Source: Candidatus Melainabacteria bacterium RIFCSPHIGHO2_02_FULL_34_12
GTDB lineage: Bacteria; Cyanobacteriota; Vampirovibrionia; 2-02-FULL-35-15
DNA: 64,000 nucleotides
NCBI GenBank assembly: GCA_001784555.1
Contig: MFRM01000005.1
Location: 28,367 to 92,366 of the forward strand
Direction: 5' to 3'
The notes under the pieces were generated by a model. That model did no database searches, had not been told where the DNA came from, and was given only the letters and a program-made list of their open reading frames with translations. Below are positions 1 through 7,369 of the stretch, in pieces (the first letter of the stretch is position 1; each line of letters opens with the position of its first letter). A program made the translations under genes and the position numbers.

Positions 1-1
1 A

Positions 2-451
2 TTCATTATTTTGGGGACAAAAGCCTTTGATGACAGAAATTTTCTTGCGGAAACCCTTAAAAAATATAATGATGAGCTGATTATTGGTCTGGATCTCAAA
101 AATAACAAGGTAGCCATATCTGGATGGCGTGAAACTACAGACATAAGCATTAATATGCTGGGGGAAGAACTAAGTGAGGTAAGGCAAATAATTTACACGG
201 ATATTTCAAAAGATGGCACATTAAGCGGACCAAATATTACTTCGGTAGCTGAGGTTGCAGGTACTTTTAGATCAAAAATTATTGTTTCAGGTGGGATTTC
301 CAGCCTTGAAGACATTGTTTCTCTCTTAAATATGAGGAAAAACTATCAAAATATTGTCGGAGTAATTCTCGGTAAGTCACTGTACAAAGGGTCCATAAGC
401 CTGAATTCAGCCATCAATCTTCTAAAAAAAGGATTTGAAGCAGATTATTAA
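2..451 (+). CDS. hisA: HisA, 5'-truncated: ProFAR isomerase (histidine biosynthesis)
   Basis: C-terminal part of the (beta/alpha)8-barrel enzyme that isomerises phosphoribosyl-formimino-AICAR-phosphate in histidine synthesis (cytoplasm). The frame is open to the window edge, so the N-terminal ~90 residues lie outside; an internal TTG at position 11 is not a credible start. Visible signatures are IILGTKA at the left edge, the strand-6 motif TDISKDGTLSGPN with the catalytic Asp, and the phosphate-binding VSGGIS segment followed by GVILGKSLYKG. These separate HisA from its paralogue HisF. The only other histidine gene here, hisI, is about 35 kb away, so the pathway is not one operon in this genome. 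Confidence 0.93.
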   Translation, partial: FIILGTKAFDDRNFLAETLKKYNDELIIGLDLKNNKVAISGWRETTDISINMLGEELSEVRQIIYTDISKDGTLSGPNITSVAEVAGTFRSKIIVSGGISSLEDIVSLLNMRKNYQNIVGVILGKSLYKGSISLNSAINLLKKGFEADY

Positions 452-707
452 GCTTAAATGTATCAAGAAAGTTTTTTGGTGCAACATTTTTATTTCTTCC
501 GCTTCTTTGATCTGTAGTTTTTCTGATCGAGTTCATTGAAAATAAAATTACTGATATAAAATTTAAAAGAACGATTGACTAATTTTAAAAAAAACGTTAT
601 TTTGCTATTAAGGTCGGGTATACATAAGTGTGATGTTTGCAAAACAAAAAATAAATTGCAACACGCAGTAAATAAATTCAAGAAGCTAAAAAAAATAATA
701 AAGTAAA

Positions 708-890
708 ATGTTTAAAAAAGAACTGTTCAAAAATAAGATTGATGCACTCGAAAAGCGTAGTCACAATGCACCTTTGGGTATAGTTCCCACATCTATTCTC
801 ACTGGTCAACTTCTGGCCAGATTACTTTCACAAAGAGTAAAAAAATTTAAATTTTCTTGGAGATCAAGAGAAACTTATCAACTTAGATAA
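708..890 (+). CDS. Small basic hypothetical protein (60 aa)
   Basis: A 60-residue ORF rich in Lys, Arg and Leu, with no signal peptide or membrane segment and no family I recognise. Upstream sequence is A-rich with only a weak Shine-Dalgarno. It ends 24 nt before a lysine-rich micro-ORF that has a much better ribosome site, so the two may share a transcript ending at the 997-1033 hairpin. It could be a chance ORF. Confidence 0.35.
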   Translation: MFKKELFKNKIDALEKRSHNAPLGIVPTSILTGQLLARLLSQRVKKFKFSWRSRETYQLR

Positions 891-914
891 AACTTAGAAA
901 GAAAGGAGAAAATA

Positions 915-974
915 ATGGCAAAGAAAAAAACGAAGAAAAAAGCAGCTAAAAAATCAAAAAAGAAGAAAAGATAA
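915..974 (+). CDS. Lysine-rich micro-protein (19 aa)
   Basis: A 19-codon ORF encoding MAKKKTKKKAAKKSKKKKR. A strong Shine-Dalgarno (AAAGGAG, 902-908) lies 6 nt before the ATG and a perfect hairpin follows 22 nt after the stop, which together argue for a real gene. The product is almost entirely Lys/Ala/Arg, like the basic tails of bacterial histone-H1-like or ribosome-associated peptides, so nucleic-acid binding is a reasonable inference. No specific function is known to me. Confidence 0.55.
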   Translation: MAKKKTKKKAAKKSKKKKR

Positions 975-996
975 CAAAAATCGCTGCTTGATTTAG

Positions 997-1033
997 CTTC
1001 AGCCAAGATAGTTTAAGACTATCTTGGCTGAAG
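997..1033 (+). terminator. Perfect 16-bp hairpin, probable terminator
   Basis: The arms at 997-1012 and 1018-1033 are perfect inverted complements with a 5-nt loop, just after the lysine-rich micro-ORF. No strong T-run follows on the + strand (only GTGTTTATAG), so efficiency is uncertain. Strength and position still favour a transcript end that separates the micro-ORF from yggT. Confidence 0.6.
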
Positions 1034-1071
1034 GTGTTTATAGTACCTTGATTTTTATATAATATAGAGTT

Positions 1072-1323
1072 ATGCCTTCAATAATAATGATTTTAATAAC
1101 ATTGGTCCAGGGATATACTTTCCTTATGTTCATCTGGGTATTGCTTTCCTGGATCCCTGATGTAAGATTTTCAGGCTTCTATAGATTTTTAGATAAGTTA
1201 TTTATACCTTTTCTTGAACCATTTAGAAGAATAATCCCGCCTATAAATGGAATTGATATTGCCCCGATTCTAGGTTTTATTGCACTACAGTTAATTACTA
1301 GCTTGCTTGGACAGCTATTATGA
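1072..1323 (+). CDS. yggT: YggT family membrane protein
   Basis: An 83-residue integral membrane protein of the YggT/Ycf19 family. Two hydrophobic helices (about residues 3-24 and 62-82) flank the conserved loop, here LLSWIPDVRFSGFYRFLDKL followed by the PFLEPFRRIIPP motif typical of the family. It is a single YggT unit, as in cyanobacteria and plastids, where homologues affect cell or plastid division and nucleoid partitioning; E. coli YggT is linked to osmotic-shock tolerance. The stop lies 1 nt before the mraY start, so the two are probably co-transcribed. Confidence 0.9.
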   Translation: MPSIIMILITLVQGYTFLMFIWVLLSWIPDVRFSGFYRFLDKLFIPFLEPFRRIIPPINGIDIAPILGFIALQLITSLLGQLL

Positions 1324-1324
1324 A

Positions 1325-2272
1325 ATGATTTATTTCCTTCTTTTTATTATTTCACTGATATTTTCTTTAGCTATAGGAAATCCCTTAATAAAACTCCTCA
1401 AATCAATAAATGCAAAACAAACTATCAGGGAAGAAGGACCAAAAAGTCATCTTACATCTAAGGCTAAAACCCCAACTATTGGCAGTTTAATATTTCTAAT
1501 TCCTTCCTTTATAGTAGTTTTGTCTCTCATTCTTTACAAAAAACTTATTCTGACCCAGGATCTAAAAACAGTGCTTTTTACCACTGCCATAATGATGTTT
1601 CTTGGTTTTTTTGATGACATATTAAAAGTTTTAAAAAAACATAATAAAGGAATATCAGGCTGGTTGAAGTTGTTAATACAACTCTTAGTAAGTTTAATAA
1701 TTTATCTCAAGTATAAGGAAGGAGCAGGTCTATTTTATTTAATTTGGGTATTTTTCATTATTAGTGGAGCAAGCAACTCATACAATCTTACAGATGGTCT
1801 GGATGGTCTTTTAACTAAAGTTAGCTTATTAAGTTTTTTAGGGTTTATAGTTTTATTTTTTCAGACAGGAAAACCTGAGTTAGTTTATCTTTCTCTTATT
1901 TTTTGCGGGTCATTACTTGGATTTTTATACTTTAATAAACATCCTGCAAAAATCTTTATGGGCGATACTGGAAGTCTTGCAATTGGTGGAGCAATTGGAT
2001 CTATGGCTATAGTTAGTCGTTCTGAGTTATACCTGATATTGTTTGCAACCATACCAATACTAGAAGCATTGTCAGTCATTCTTCAGGTAGCAAGCTGCCA
2101 ATTTTCTAAAAGATTTCTTGGAAAAGACATAAGAATATTTAAGATGACTCCTTTACATCATCATTTTGAATTAATAGGATGGAAAGAAACAATGATAGTT
2201 AACAGATTTTTTATTTTTCAGGCTATTTGTGTAGCACTTGGGATAGTCATTTTACTTTTTATAAATATCTAA
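1325..2272 (+). CDS. mraY: MraY: phospho-N-acetylmuramoyl-pentapeptide transferase
   Basis: Integral membrane enzyme that transfers phospho-MurNAc-pentapeptide to undecaprenyl phosphate, making lipid I of peptidoglycan. About 315 residues with roughly ten membrane helices. Diagnostic motifs are GPKSHLTSKAKTPTIGS near residues 38-54, the Mg-binding NLTDGLDGL near 155, FMGDTGSLAIGG near 212 and TPLHHHFELIGW near 275; the His-rich loop is specific to MraY rather than WecA-type paralogues. I chose ATG 1325; a TTG at 1307 would extend it by six residues into yggT. No other mur/dcw gene is adjacent, so it is detached from the usual cluster. It converges with, and overlaps by 4 nt, the next gene. 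Confidence 0.95.
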   Translation: MIYFLLFIISLIFSLAIGNPLIKLLKSINAKQTIREEGPKSHLTSKAKTPTIGSLIFLIPSFIVVLSLILYKKLILTQDLKTVLFTTAIMMFLGFFDDILKVLKKHNKGISGWLKLLIQLLVSLIIYLKYKEGAGLFYLIWVFFIISGASNSYNLTDGLDGLLTKVSLLSFLGFIVLFFQTGKPELVYLSLIFCGSLLGFLYFNKHPAKIFMGDTGSLAIGGAIGSMAIVSRSELYLILFATIPILEALSVILQVASCQFSKRFLGKDIRIFKMTPLHHHFELIGWKETMIVNRFFIFQAICVALGIVILLFINI

Positions 2273-2919
2273 TCCAACTCAGGCATAAATACCTGAGTAC
2301 TTTCATTAAATGGACTTCCATGATCAGTGGCAATAATATCAAGAAAATTATTTGTAAGTAAGAACGAAAGAATTGTAACTAATTTTCGTCTGTTGTAACC
2401 AAGCTGGTTAGCAATTTCACCTAAGGTTTTAGTTCCATCTGCTGCATGCAAAAATTCCTGATCTGCCTGAGCCAGATGAATGATTCCTTCTTCTTCTTCA
2501 GCAATCATCCTTGTAATTTCTTCATCCGATTTTGCTTTTAAAATAGTGTTTGAATTAATACCCAGTGTACAAAGTTTTCTCCACCGTTCATCATAACGAG
2601 CCCCTGTTAAAATTAAATCTTCTGTTGGTCTTTTAATTGATTTTGGTCTTTGGACATTTAAAGAATAAAATGCAAATTTACCGCTAAGCCAAAGGAATAT
2701 TTCGTAAATTGCATCTTCACCGTCATATGTTAGGACATGAGCATCAATAATTTGACCGTGTTCAAAATACATTACGCCGTAAAGCGCACCTTTTTTTACC
2801 TGTAAAATACCGTCAGCATTACAGTCATTTAAAAGCTGTAATATATGAACTAGATTAAATTCCGAAAGTTCTCCTGTAAGTACAGGCGCTGTAAGAATTT
2901 GTTGTGTTTTAGTTTCCAT
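2269..2919 (-). CDS. DUF4388 (PATAN-like) domain protein
   Basis: A 216-residue soluble protein. Residues about 15-105 carry the DUF4388 pattern: GELSEFNLVHILQLLN, then a GILQVKKGALYGVMYFEHGQIIDA strand-turn-strand and a GEDAIYEIFLWLSGKFAFY segment. The C-terminal half (about 115-205) resembles a winged-helix or helical bundle ending in a helix-turn-helix-like GEIANQLGYNRRKLVTILSF. DUF4388 is common in cyanobacterial, deltaproteobacterial and Deinococcus response regulators and is thought to mediate signalling contacts. There is no receiver domain here. AAAGG lies upstream of the ATG. It is transcribed divergently from csaB. Confidence 0.8.
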   Translation of the reverse strand: METKTQQILTAPVLTGELSEFNLVHILQLLNDCNADGILQVKKGALYGVMYFEHGQIIDAHVLTYDGEDAIYEIFLWLSGKFAFYSLNVQRPKSIKRPTEDLILTGARYDERWRKLCTLGINSNTILKAKSDEEITRMIAEEEEGIIHLAQADQEFLHAADGTKTLGEIANQLGYNRRKLVTILSFLLTNNFLDIIATDHGSPFNESTQVFMPELD

Positions 2920-3004
2920 AAAACCTTTTATTTAGGCCCAAAAAATATAAAAGATAAAAGAACCTGTACATTTATTGGTTTTATTAATAAAATATAGGGC
3001 TCTC

Positions 3005-3034
3005 TTGATAAATTTGCCCGAAAAAGCTTAAAAT
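3005..3034 (+). promoter_or_regulatory. Candidate sigma70-type promoter for csaB-tagA
   Basis: TTGATA (3005-3010) and TAAAAT (3029-3034) are separated by 18 nt in the 186-nt gap between the DUF4388 gene and csaB, about 70 nt before the csaB ATG. Match and spacing are reasonable but the region is A/T-rich, so chance is possible. Confidence 0.3.
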
Positions 3035-3105
3035 CAAACAGTTATCTGACTAAAGCTCAAAATTATTAAGAATACAAAGAAGTAGGGTCTTACCTAAAGT
3101 TAAAC

Positions 3106-4185
3106 ATGAAAAAGATACTTATAAGCGGATATTTTGGTTTTGATAATTTTGGGGATGAAGCACTTCTTTATGTAACCCTTAAGGATCTAAACGATCTGGG
3201 CATACCCAAAGAAAATATAACCGTAATTTCAAATAATACCGGACATACCACATTTAATTATGGGGTAAGAACATTAAACAGATGGAATATTTCTCATATT
3301 GTTAGAGGGATTTTAAAGAATGATATTCTAATTTTTACAGGCGGGCTATTTCAGGATAAAACAAGCTTTATAAGTTTCTTGTATTACTTTTTCCAGCTTT
3401 TTCTTGCAGGTATTTTTCAGAAATCAATTCTATTGTACGGCGCAGGAATAGGTCCTTTTAAAGGCAATATTTCAATTTCATTGTTTAAGTTTGCAGTCAG
3501 CGCTGCTTCAGCAATTATAGTGCGAGATGAGGCATCTGTTGATTTTCTGCCATATAAAGAGAACATTTTTGTTACGTGTGATCCTGTCTGGTCCATCATT
3601 CCAAGCAATAACTTTAAAAACAAAATTCCAAACGTAAACTGGAATCTTCCCATCCTAGGAATCTCAATGAGAATTGATAAGCATTTAAAAATGCACCATA
3701 TCACTAATCTAGCGGAAAAAATATCTAAAGTTATGAATGATCTTAAGGACTGGCAAATTCTACTTATACCTTCAATGCCATCTGAAGATTTACATGTGCT
3801 TTATGAGCTCTATGATCTGCTTATGAAAAAAGTCCCTGGAACAAACAGGATAATTTTACTCGATTACTTTAATAAGCTACATATTTCTGAACAGGCAGGA
3901 ATATTAGCCAGATGCGACGTAATGGTAGGCATGAGGTATCATTCATTGCTTGTTCCAATTGCAAACGGTAAACCTGTTTTTGGAATTATTTACGATCAGA
4001 AAGTTAAATCACTTCTTGATTTTACGTCACAGGTTGGCATTGCTTTAAAAGATGATTTGGAACAACCATGGAGTTATTTCTGGCAAAATCTGCAACATTC
4101 ATCTGCAAAAGCTAAAGAAGCTGCTGGTAAAGCTCAACAGCTTCAAAAAAGAAATCTTGAATTGTTAAGTAGATTCATTCGATAA
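3106..4185 (+). CDS. csaB: CsaB: polysaccharide pyruvyl transferase
   Basis: A 359-residue pyruvyl transferase family enzyme (GT-B-like fold) that adds a ketal pyruvate to a cell-wall polysaccharide; in Bacillus and Paenibacillus CsaB pyruvylation creates the anchor for SLH-domain surface proteins. N-terminal ISGYFGFDNFGDEALL is the family hallmark, with ILIFTGGLFQD near residue 80, GAGIGPFKG near 120 and the C-terminal MVGMRYHSLLVPIANGKPVFGI near 290 containing the conserved His. It lies 5 nt upstream of a TagA/WecG glycosyltransferase; this csaB-tagA pair recurs in Cyanobacteria and relatives and points to secondary cell-wall polysaccharide modification. Confidence 0.92.
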   Translation: MKKILISGYFGFDNFGDEALLYVTLKDLNDLGIPKENITVISNNTGHTTFNYGVRTLNRWNISHIVRGILKNDILIFTGGLFQDKTSFISFLYYFFQLFLAGIFQKSILLYGAGIGPFKGNISISLFKFAVSAASAIIVRDEASVDFLPYKENIFVTCDPVWSIIPSNNFKNKIPNVNWNLPILGISMRIDKHLKMHHITNLAEKISKVMNDLKDWQILLIPSMPSEDLHVLYELYDLLMKKVPGTNRIILLDYFNKLHISEQAGILARCDVMVGMRYHSLLVPIANGKPVFGIIYDQKVKSLLDFTSQVGIALKDDLEQPWSYFWQNLQHSSAKAKEAAGKAQQLQKRNLELLSRFIR

Positions 4186-4190
4186 AATTT

Positions 4191-4928
4191 ATGAGAACAA
4201 AATTATTAAATCTGCCTGTAGATGTTTTAAGTAAAGAAGAAATTTCGTCAACTATAAAATCAGCACTTATAAATGCTAATCAACTGAAAATAATTACTCT
4301 TAATCCTGAGATGATAATAAATGCAATAAAAAACATTGAGTTTCAGAATGTATTGAAAGATTCTGATTTTATAGTTGCTGACGGAACAGGTATCGTGTGG
4401 GCTTTAAAATTAAATGGTTTTAAAAATGCAGAAAGAATACCCGGTATTGAGCTAGCTGAAAAGATTCTAGAGCTTGTAAATAAATCAGGAAAAAGCGTTG
4501 CAATTCTAGGCAGTACAGATAGTGTAATCAGCAAAACATTAACTAATCTGAAAGAAAAATATCCATTATTAAAAATTGCATATTCAAAAAATGGTTTTTT
4601 TAAAAATGAAGAGGAGTCAGCAATCGCAACTGACATGGCAAAAAATGACCCTGATGTAATATTTGTTGCACTTGGTTCACCAAAACAAGAATTATGGATA
4701 AATAAATATTCAATGTTATTTCCAAAAAGCATAATGATTGGAATTGGCGGGAGCCTTGATGTATGGTCAGGTAAAAAACAAAGAGCACCAAAATGGATTA
4801 GAGATATGCACATGGAATGGTTATTCAGGGTAATGAATGAACCTGAAAGAATTCCAAGAGTTTTAAAATCACTTCCCAGATTTATTTATCTTGTAATGAA
4901 AGCGAGGTTTGCAAACCTTGCCTTCTAA
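4191..4928 (+). CDS. WecG/TagA/CpsF family glycosyltransferase
   Basis: A 245-residue GT26-family enzyme that transfers an N-acetyl-hexosaminyl(uronic) sugar from a UDP donor to a lipid-linked saccharide, as TagA does for wall teichoic acid and WecG for enterobacterial common antigen. Seen here: TLNPEMI near residue 38, the catalytic-region motif VADGTGIVWALKLNG near 62, ERIPGIELAEKI, the nucleotide-binding VALGSPKQELWI near 160 and the C-terminal GIGGSLDVWSGKKQRAPKW plus HMEWLFRVMNEPERI. Length fits the family. The gap to csaB is 5 nt, so translation is probably coupled. It converges with secD with a 4-nt overlap. Confidence 0.92.
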   Translation: MRTKLLNLPVDVLSKEEISSTIKSALINANQLKIITLNPEMIINAIKNIEFQNVLKDSDFIVADGTGIVWALKLNGFKNAERIPGIELAEKILELVNKSGKSVAILGSTDSVISKTLTNLKEKYPLLKIAYSKNGFFKNEEESAIATDMAKNDPDVIFVALGSPKQELWINKYSMLFPKSIMIGIGGSLDVWSGKKQRAPKWIRDMHMEWLFRVMNEPERIPRVLKSLPRFIYLVMKARFANLAF

Positions 4929-6424
4929 ATTTTTACCCCATATAAAACAGGATGTCTAAAAGCAGCGATTTTTGTAGCAACTGATAACAAGGTTTTAGTG
5001 ACAAAAATTGCCGAGAACATGCTTACAAGTACGCCTATGGCTAGTGAAATAGCAAAGCCTCTTACAAGCCCTGTCCCAAAGACCACAAGAACAAGACATG
5101 CAATTAAAGTATTCACATTACTGTCAAAAATACTGCTGAATGCCCGATCAAATCCTGCATTGATTGCATTAAAGAAACTTTTTCCAGCTTTTAATTCTTC
5201 TTTGGTTCTTTCAAAAATAAGAATATTAGCATCAACTGCCATTCCAATACTTAGAATAAAGCCTGCAACACCAGCCAGAGTAAGAGTAACTGTATTTTCA
5301 AAAATCGCAATAGTTATTAATGTATATAAAAGAAGAGCAATACTGGCAATTATTCCAGGCAGTCTGTAAAAAATAAGCATAAATAAAATTACAAACAATA
5401 TACCGTAAACACCAGCTTTTAAGCTTTTATTTATTGAATCCTGACCGAGTGTTGCACCGACAGATCTCTCCTGAATAATTTTTACAGGTATAGGAAGCGC
5501 ACCGGCATTTAACTGAACTGCAAGATCCTGTGCTTCTTCTGCACTAAATCTTCCTTCAATTTGGCCTTCTCCACCTGTTATTGCAGAGCGTACTGTCGGG
5601 CTTGAAATAAGTCTGCCGTCCAGAAAGATAGCAAGTGGTTTTTCAATTAATCTCTCAGTAAGTTTTCCGAATTGTTCTATAGCAGGACCTTTTAAAGAAA
5701 AAGCAATTAACCAGTTGCCGGCTCCATCTGTAACTGCCTGAGCTTTTTTAAGATCTTTTCCTGTAATTCCACTCGAAATCCAGATAAACTCATCTGCCAT
5801 GCTTAAATCAATTTTTCCATCAGGCTTAGGATTTATAAGCTTTGCGGGTTCTTTAAATTCAAGAAATGCTGTTTTTAAAAGTCTTCTTTTTACAACCTCA
5901 GGATCAGCTCCAGGAATTTCAACCAACAATCTGTCCTTTCCCACTTGTTGAATAATAGCTTCTGCAGTACCGGATGCATTTACACGATTTTCAAAAACTT
6001 TTATAAGCCCAAGAATAGTATCGCGATTTATTTCAGTGCCACCTTCTGGAATTGCCTGAAAAGTAAGCTGAGCACCGCCTACTAAATCTAATCCAAGCAT
6101 TAACTGTGTAAGAACAGTAACATACGAGTTCTGAAAAACAATTTGAGCTGGTTTAATTTTAGTTTCAATTTCTCTTATTTGAGCATCTGAGATATTTTTT
6201 TCTTTTTTAAGGTTTTGAACCGGGTCTTCAATTTTTTCATTTAAACCAACAACTTTTTGAGTAAGAAGAAGCTCTTTCTCGTTTCTTGCATTTTCTACAT
6301 CTACTTCAATCTCTTTTAAATGTTTATATGTACCAGTTAAATAAAAAGAAAAGAACGAAAAAAATGAAACCAATAATGAAACAATAATTATAAGCAGTCT
6401 AAAATTTCTCTTAAAAAAGTCCAT
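4925..6424 (-). CDS. secD: SecD: protein-export membrane protein
   Basis: A 499-residue subunit of the SecDF complex, which uses the proton-motive force to help SecYEG move proteins across the inner membrane. One N-terminal helix (residues about 9-30) is followed by a coiled-coil-like stretch rich in Lys/Glu, the periplasmic P1 domain beginning LGLDLVGGAQLTFQ, then VEIPGADPEVVKRRLLKTA, and five C-terminal helices with SIGMAVDANILIFERTKEEL near residue 400. No secF follows: the downstream neighbour is the convergent tagA, so SecF must be encoded elsewhere. It is transcribed divergently from rpe. Confidence 0.95.
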   Translation of the reverse strand: MDFFKRNFRLLIIIVSLLVSFFSFFSFYLTGTYKHLKEIEVDVENARNEKELLLTQKVVGLNEKIEDPVQNLKKEKNISDAQIREIETKIKPAQIVFQNSYVTVLTQLMLGLDLVGGAQLTFQAIPEGGTEINRDTILGLIKVFENRVNASGTAEAIIQQVGKDRLLVEIPGADPEVVKRRLLKTAFLEFKEPAKLINPKPDGKIDLSMADEFIWISSGITGKDLKKAQAVTDGAGNWLIAFSLKGPAIEQFGKLTERLIEKPLAIFLDGRLISSPTVRSAITGGEGQIEGRFSAEEAQDLAVQLNAGALPIPVKIIQERSVGATLGQDSINKSLKAGVYGILFVILFMLIFYRLPGIIASIALLLYTLITIAIFENTVTLTLAGVAGFILSIGMAVDANILIFERTKEELKAGKSFFNAINAGFDRAFSSIFDSNVNTLIACLVLVVFGTGLVRGFAISLAIGVLVSMFSAIFVTKTLLSVATKIAAFRHPVLYGVKI

Positions 6425-6434
6425 AGTATTATTC

Positions 6435-6460
6435 TAGCGGATAGCGTTTAGCAGATAGCG
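6435..6460. repeat. Two imperfect 12-mers between secD and rpe
   Basis: TAGCGGATAGCG (6435-6446) and TAGCAGATAGCG (6449-6460) lie in the divergent secD/rpe gap. A related GCGATTAGC string occurs near 51642. These resemble short dispersed TAGCG-type repeats seen in many assembled genomes; no function is evident. Confidence 0.4.
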
Positions 6461-6559
6461 AATAGTAAAAAAATAAGTCACCATAACATAGGTGCTGTAC
6501 ATTATAGACTATAAAGGGATGCTGTCGCTGTAAAGGCATGAAAGTTGTAAAATATTATT

Positions 6560-7228
6560 ATGCTGAATTCTAAAATTTTAATTGCACCGTCAATACTCTC
6601 TGCTGATTTTTCTGATCTTAAAAATGAAATTAAAAAAGTTGAGGATGCAGGTGCTGACTGGATTCATGTAGATGTAATGGATGGTAGTTTTGTACCGAAT
6701 ATTACCATCGGTGCTCCGGTAGTTAAATGCATTAGAAAAATCACAAAACTCCCGCTTGATGTCCACTTAATGATAGTAGATCCTGATAAACACATAAAAG
6801 ATTTTGCAAGTGCCGGGGCAGACATAATTACTGTACATGCAGAAGCATGTAAACATCTTCAAAGAACCCTTGCTCTTATAAAAGAATTTGGATGTAAAGC
6901 AGGAGTTTCTTTTAATCCACACACCCCAGTAGACTTACTTAAATATGTACTGGAAATTGTAGATCTTGTGCTTTTAATGACAGTAAATCCCGGGTTTGGC
7001 GGACAGACTTTTATCAGCTCTGTAGTACCAAAAATTTCAGAAGTAAAAAAAATGTTCCAGGACGCAAATCTAACAGAAAAATATATTGAAGTAGACGGGG
7101 GAATAAATACAAATACTGCACCCATAGTGAGATCAGCAGGCGCAAATGTATTAGTAGCTGGAAATGCGATTTACGGTCTTAAAACGCAAAGTGAAATTCA
7201 ACAAACGATTAATAAGATGAAAGCTTGA
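6560..7228 (+). CDS. rpe: Ribulose-phosphate 3-epimerase
   Basis: A 222-residue TIM-barrel enzyme interconverting D-ribulose 5-phosphate and D-xylulose 5-phosphate in the pentose phosphate pathway. The family signatures are complete: IAPSILSADFSDL at the N-terminus, HVDVMDGSFVPNITIG near residue 36 with the metal-binding His-Asp, DVHLMIVDP near 72, MTVNPGFGGQTFI near 143 and the second catalytic Asp in VDGGIN near 180. Length is typical. No RBS is obvious; the start is fixed by the conserved N-terminus. It is a single gene, divergent from secD. Confidence 0.97.
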   Translation: MLNSKILIAPSILSADFSDLKNEIKKVEDAGADWIHVDVMDGSFVPNITIGAPVVKCIRKITKLPLDVHLMIVDPDKHIKDFASAGADIITVHAEACKHLQRTLALIKEFGCKAGVSFNPHTPVDLLKYVLEIVDLVLLMTVNPGFGGQTFISSVVPKISEVKKMFQDANLTEKYIEVDGGINTNTAPIVRSAGANVLVAGNAIYGLKTQSEIQQTINKMKA

Positions 7229-7369
7229 GAATAAGTCACCCCATATATTAAAAAAATTTAATGTTAGCTCTTTGTTTATTTAATGCTTTATGACCTTGAT
7301 TTAACTGATTCTTTATCTAAATAAGAATTAATTACTATGCCTCTAGGGGGTAGCAGGGGACTGCATTTT

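Noticed and set aside
490-681. 63-codon minus-strand ORF between hisA and the lysine-rich peptide
   Set aside because: No ribosome site and Phe/Lys-rich composition typical of AT-rich noncoding sequence.
4998-5369. 123-codon + strand ORF
   Set aside because: Antisense to secD; it has no domain and reflects codon bias on the other strand.
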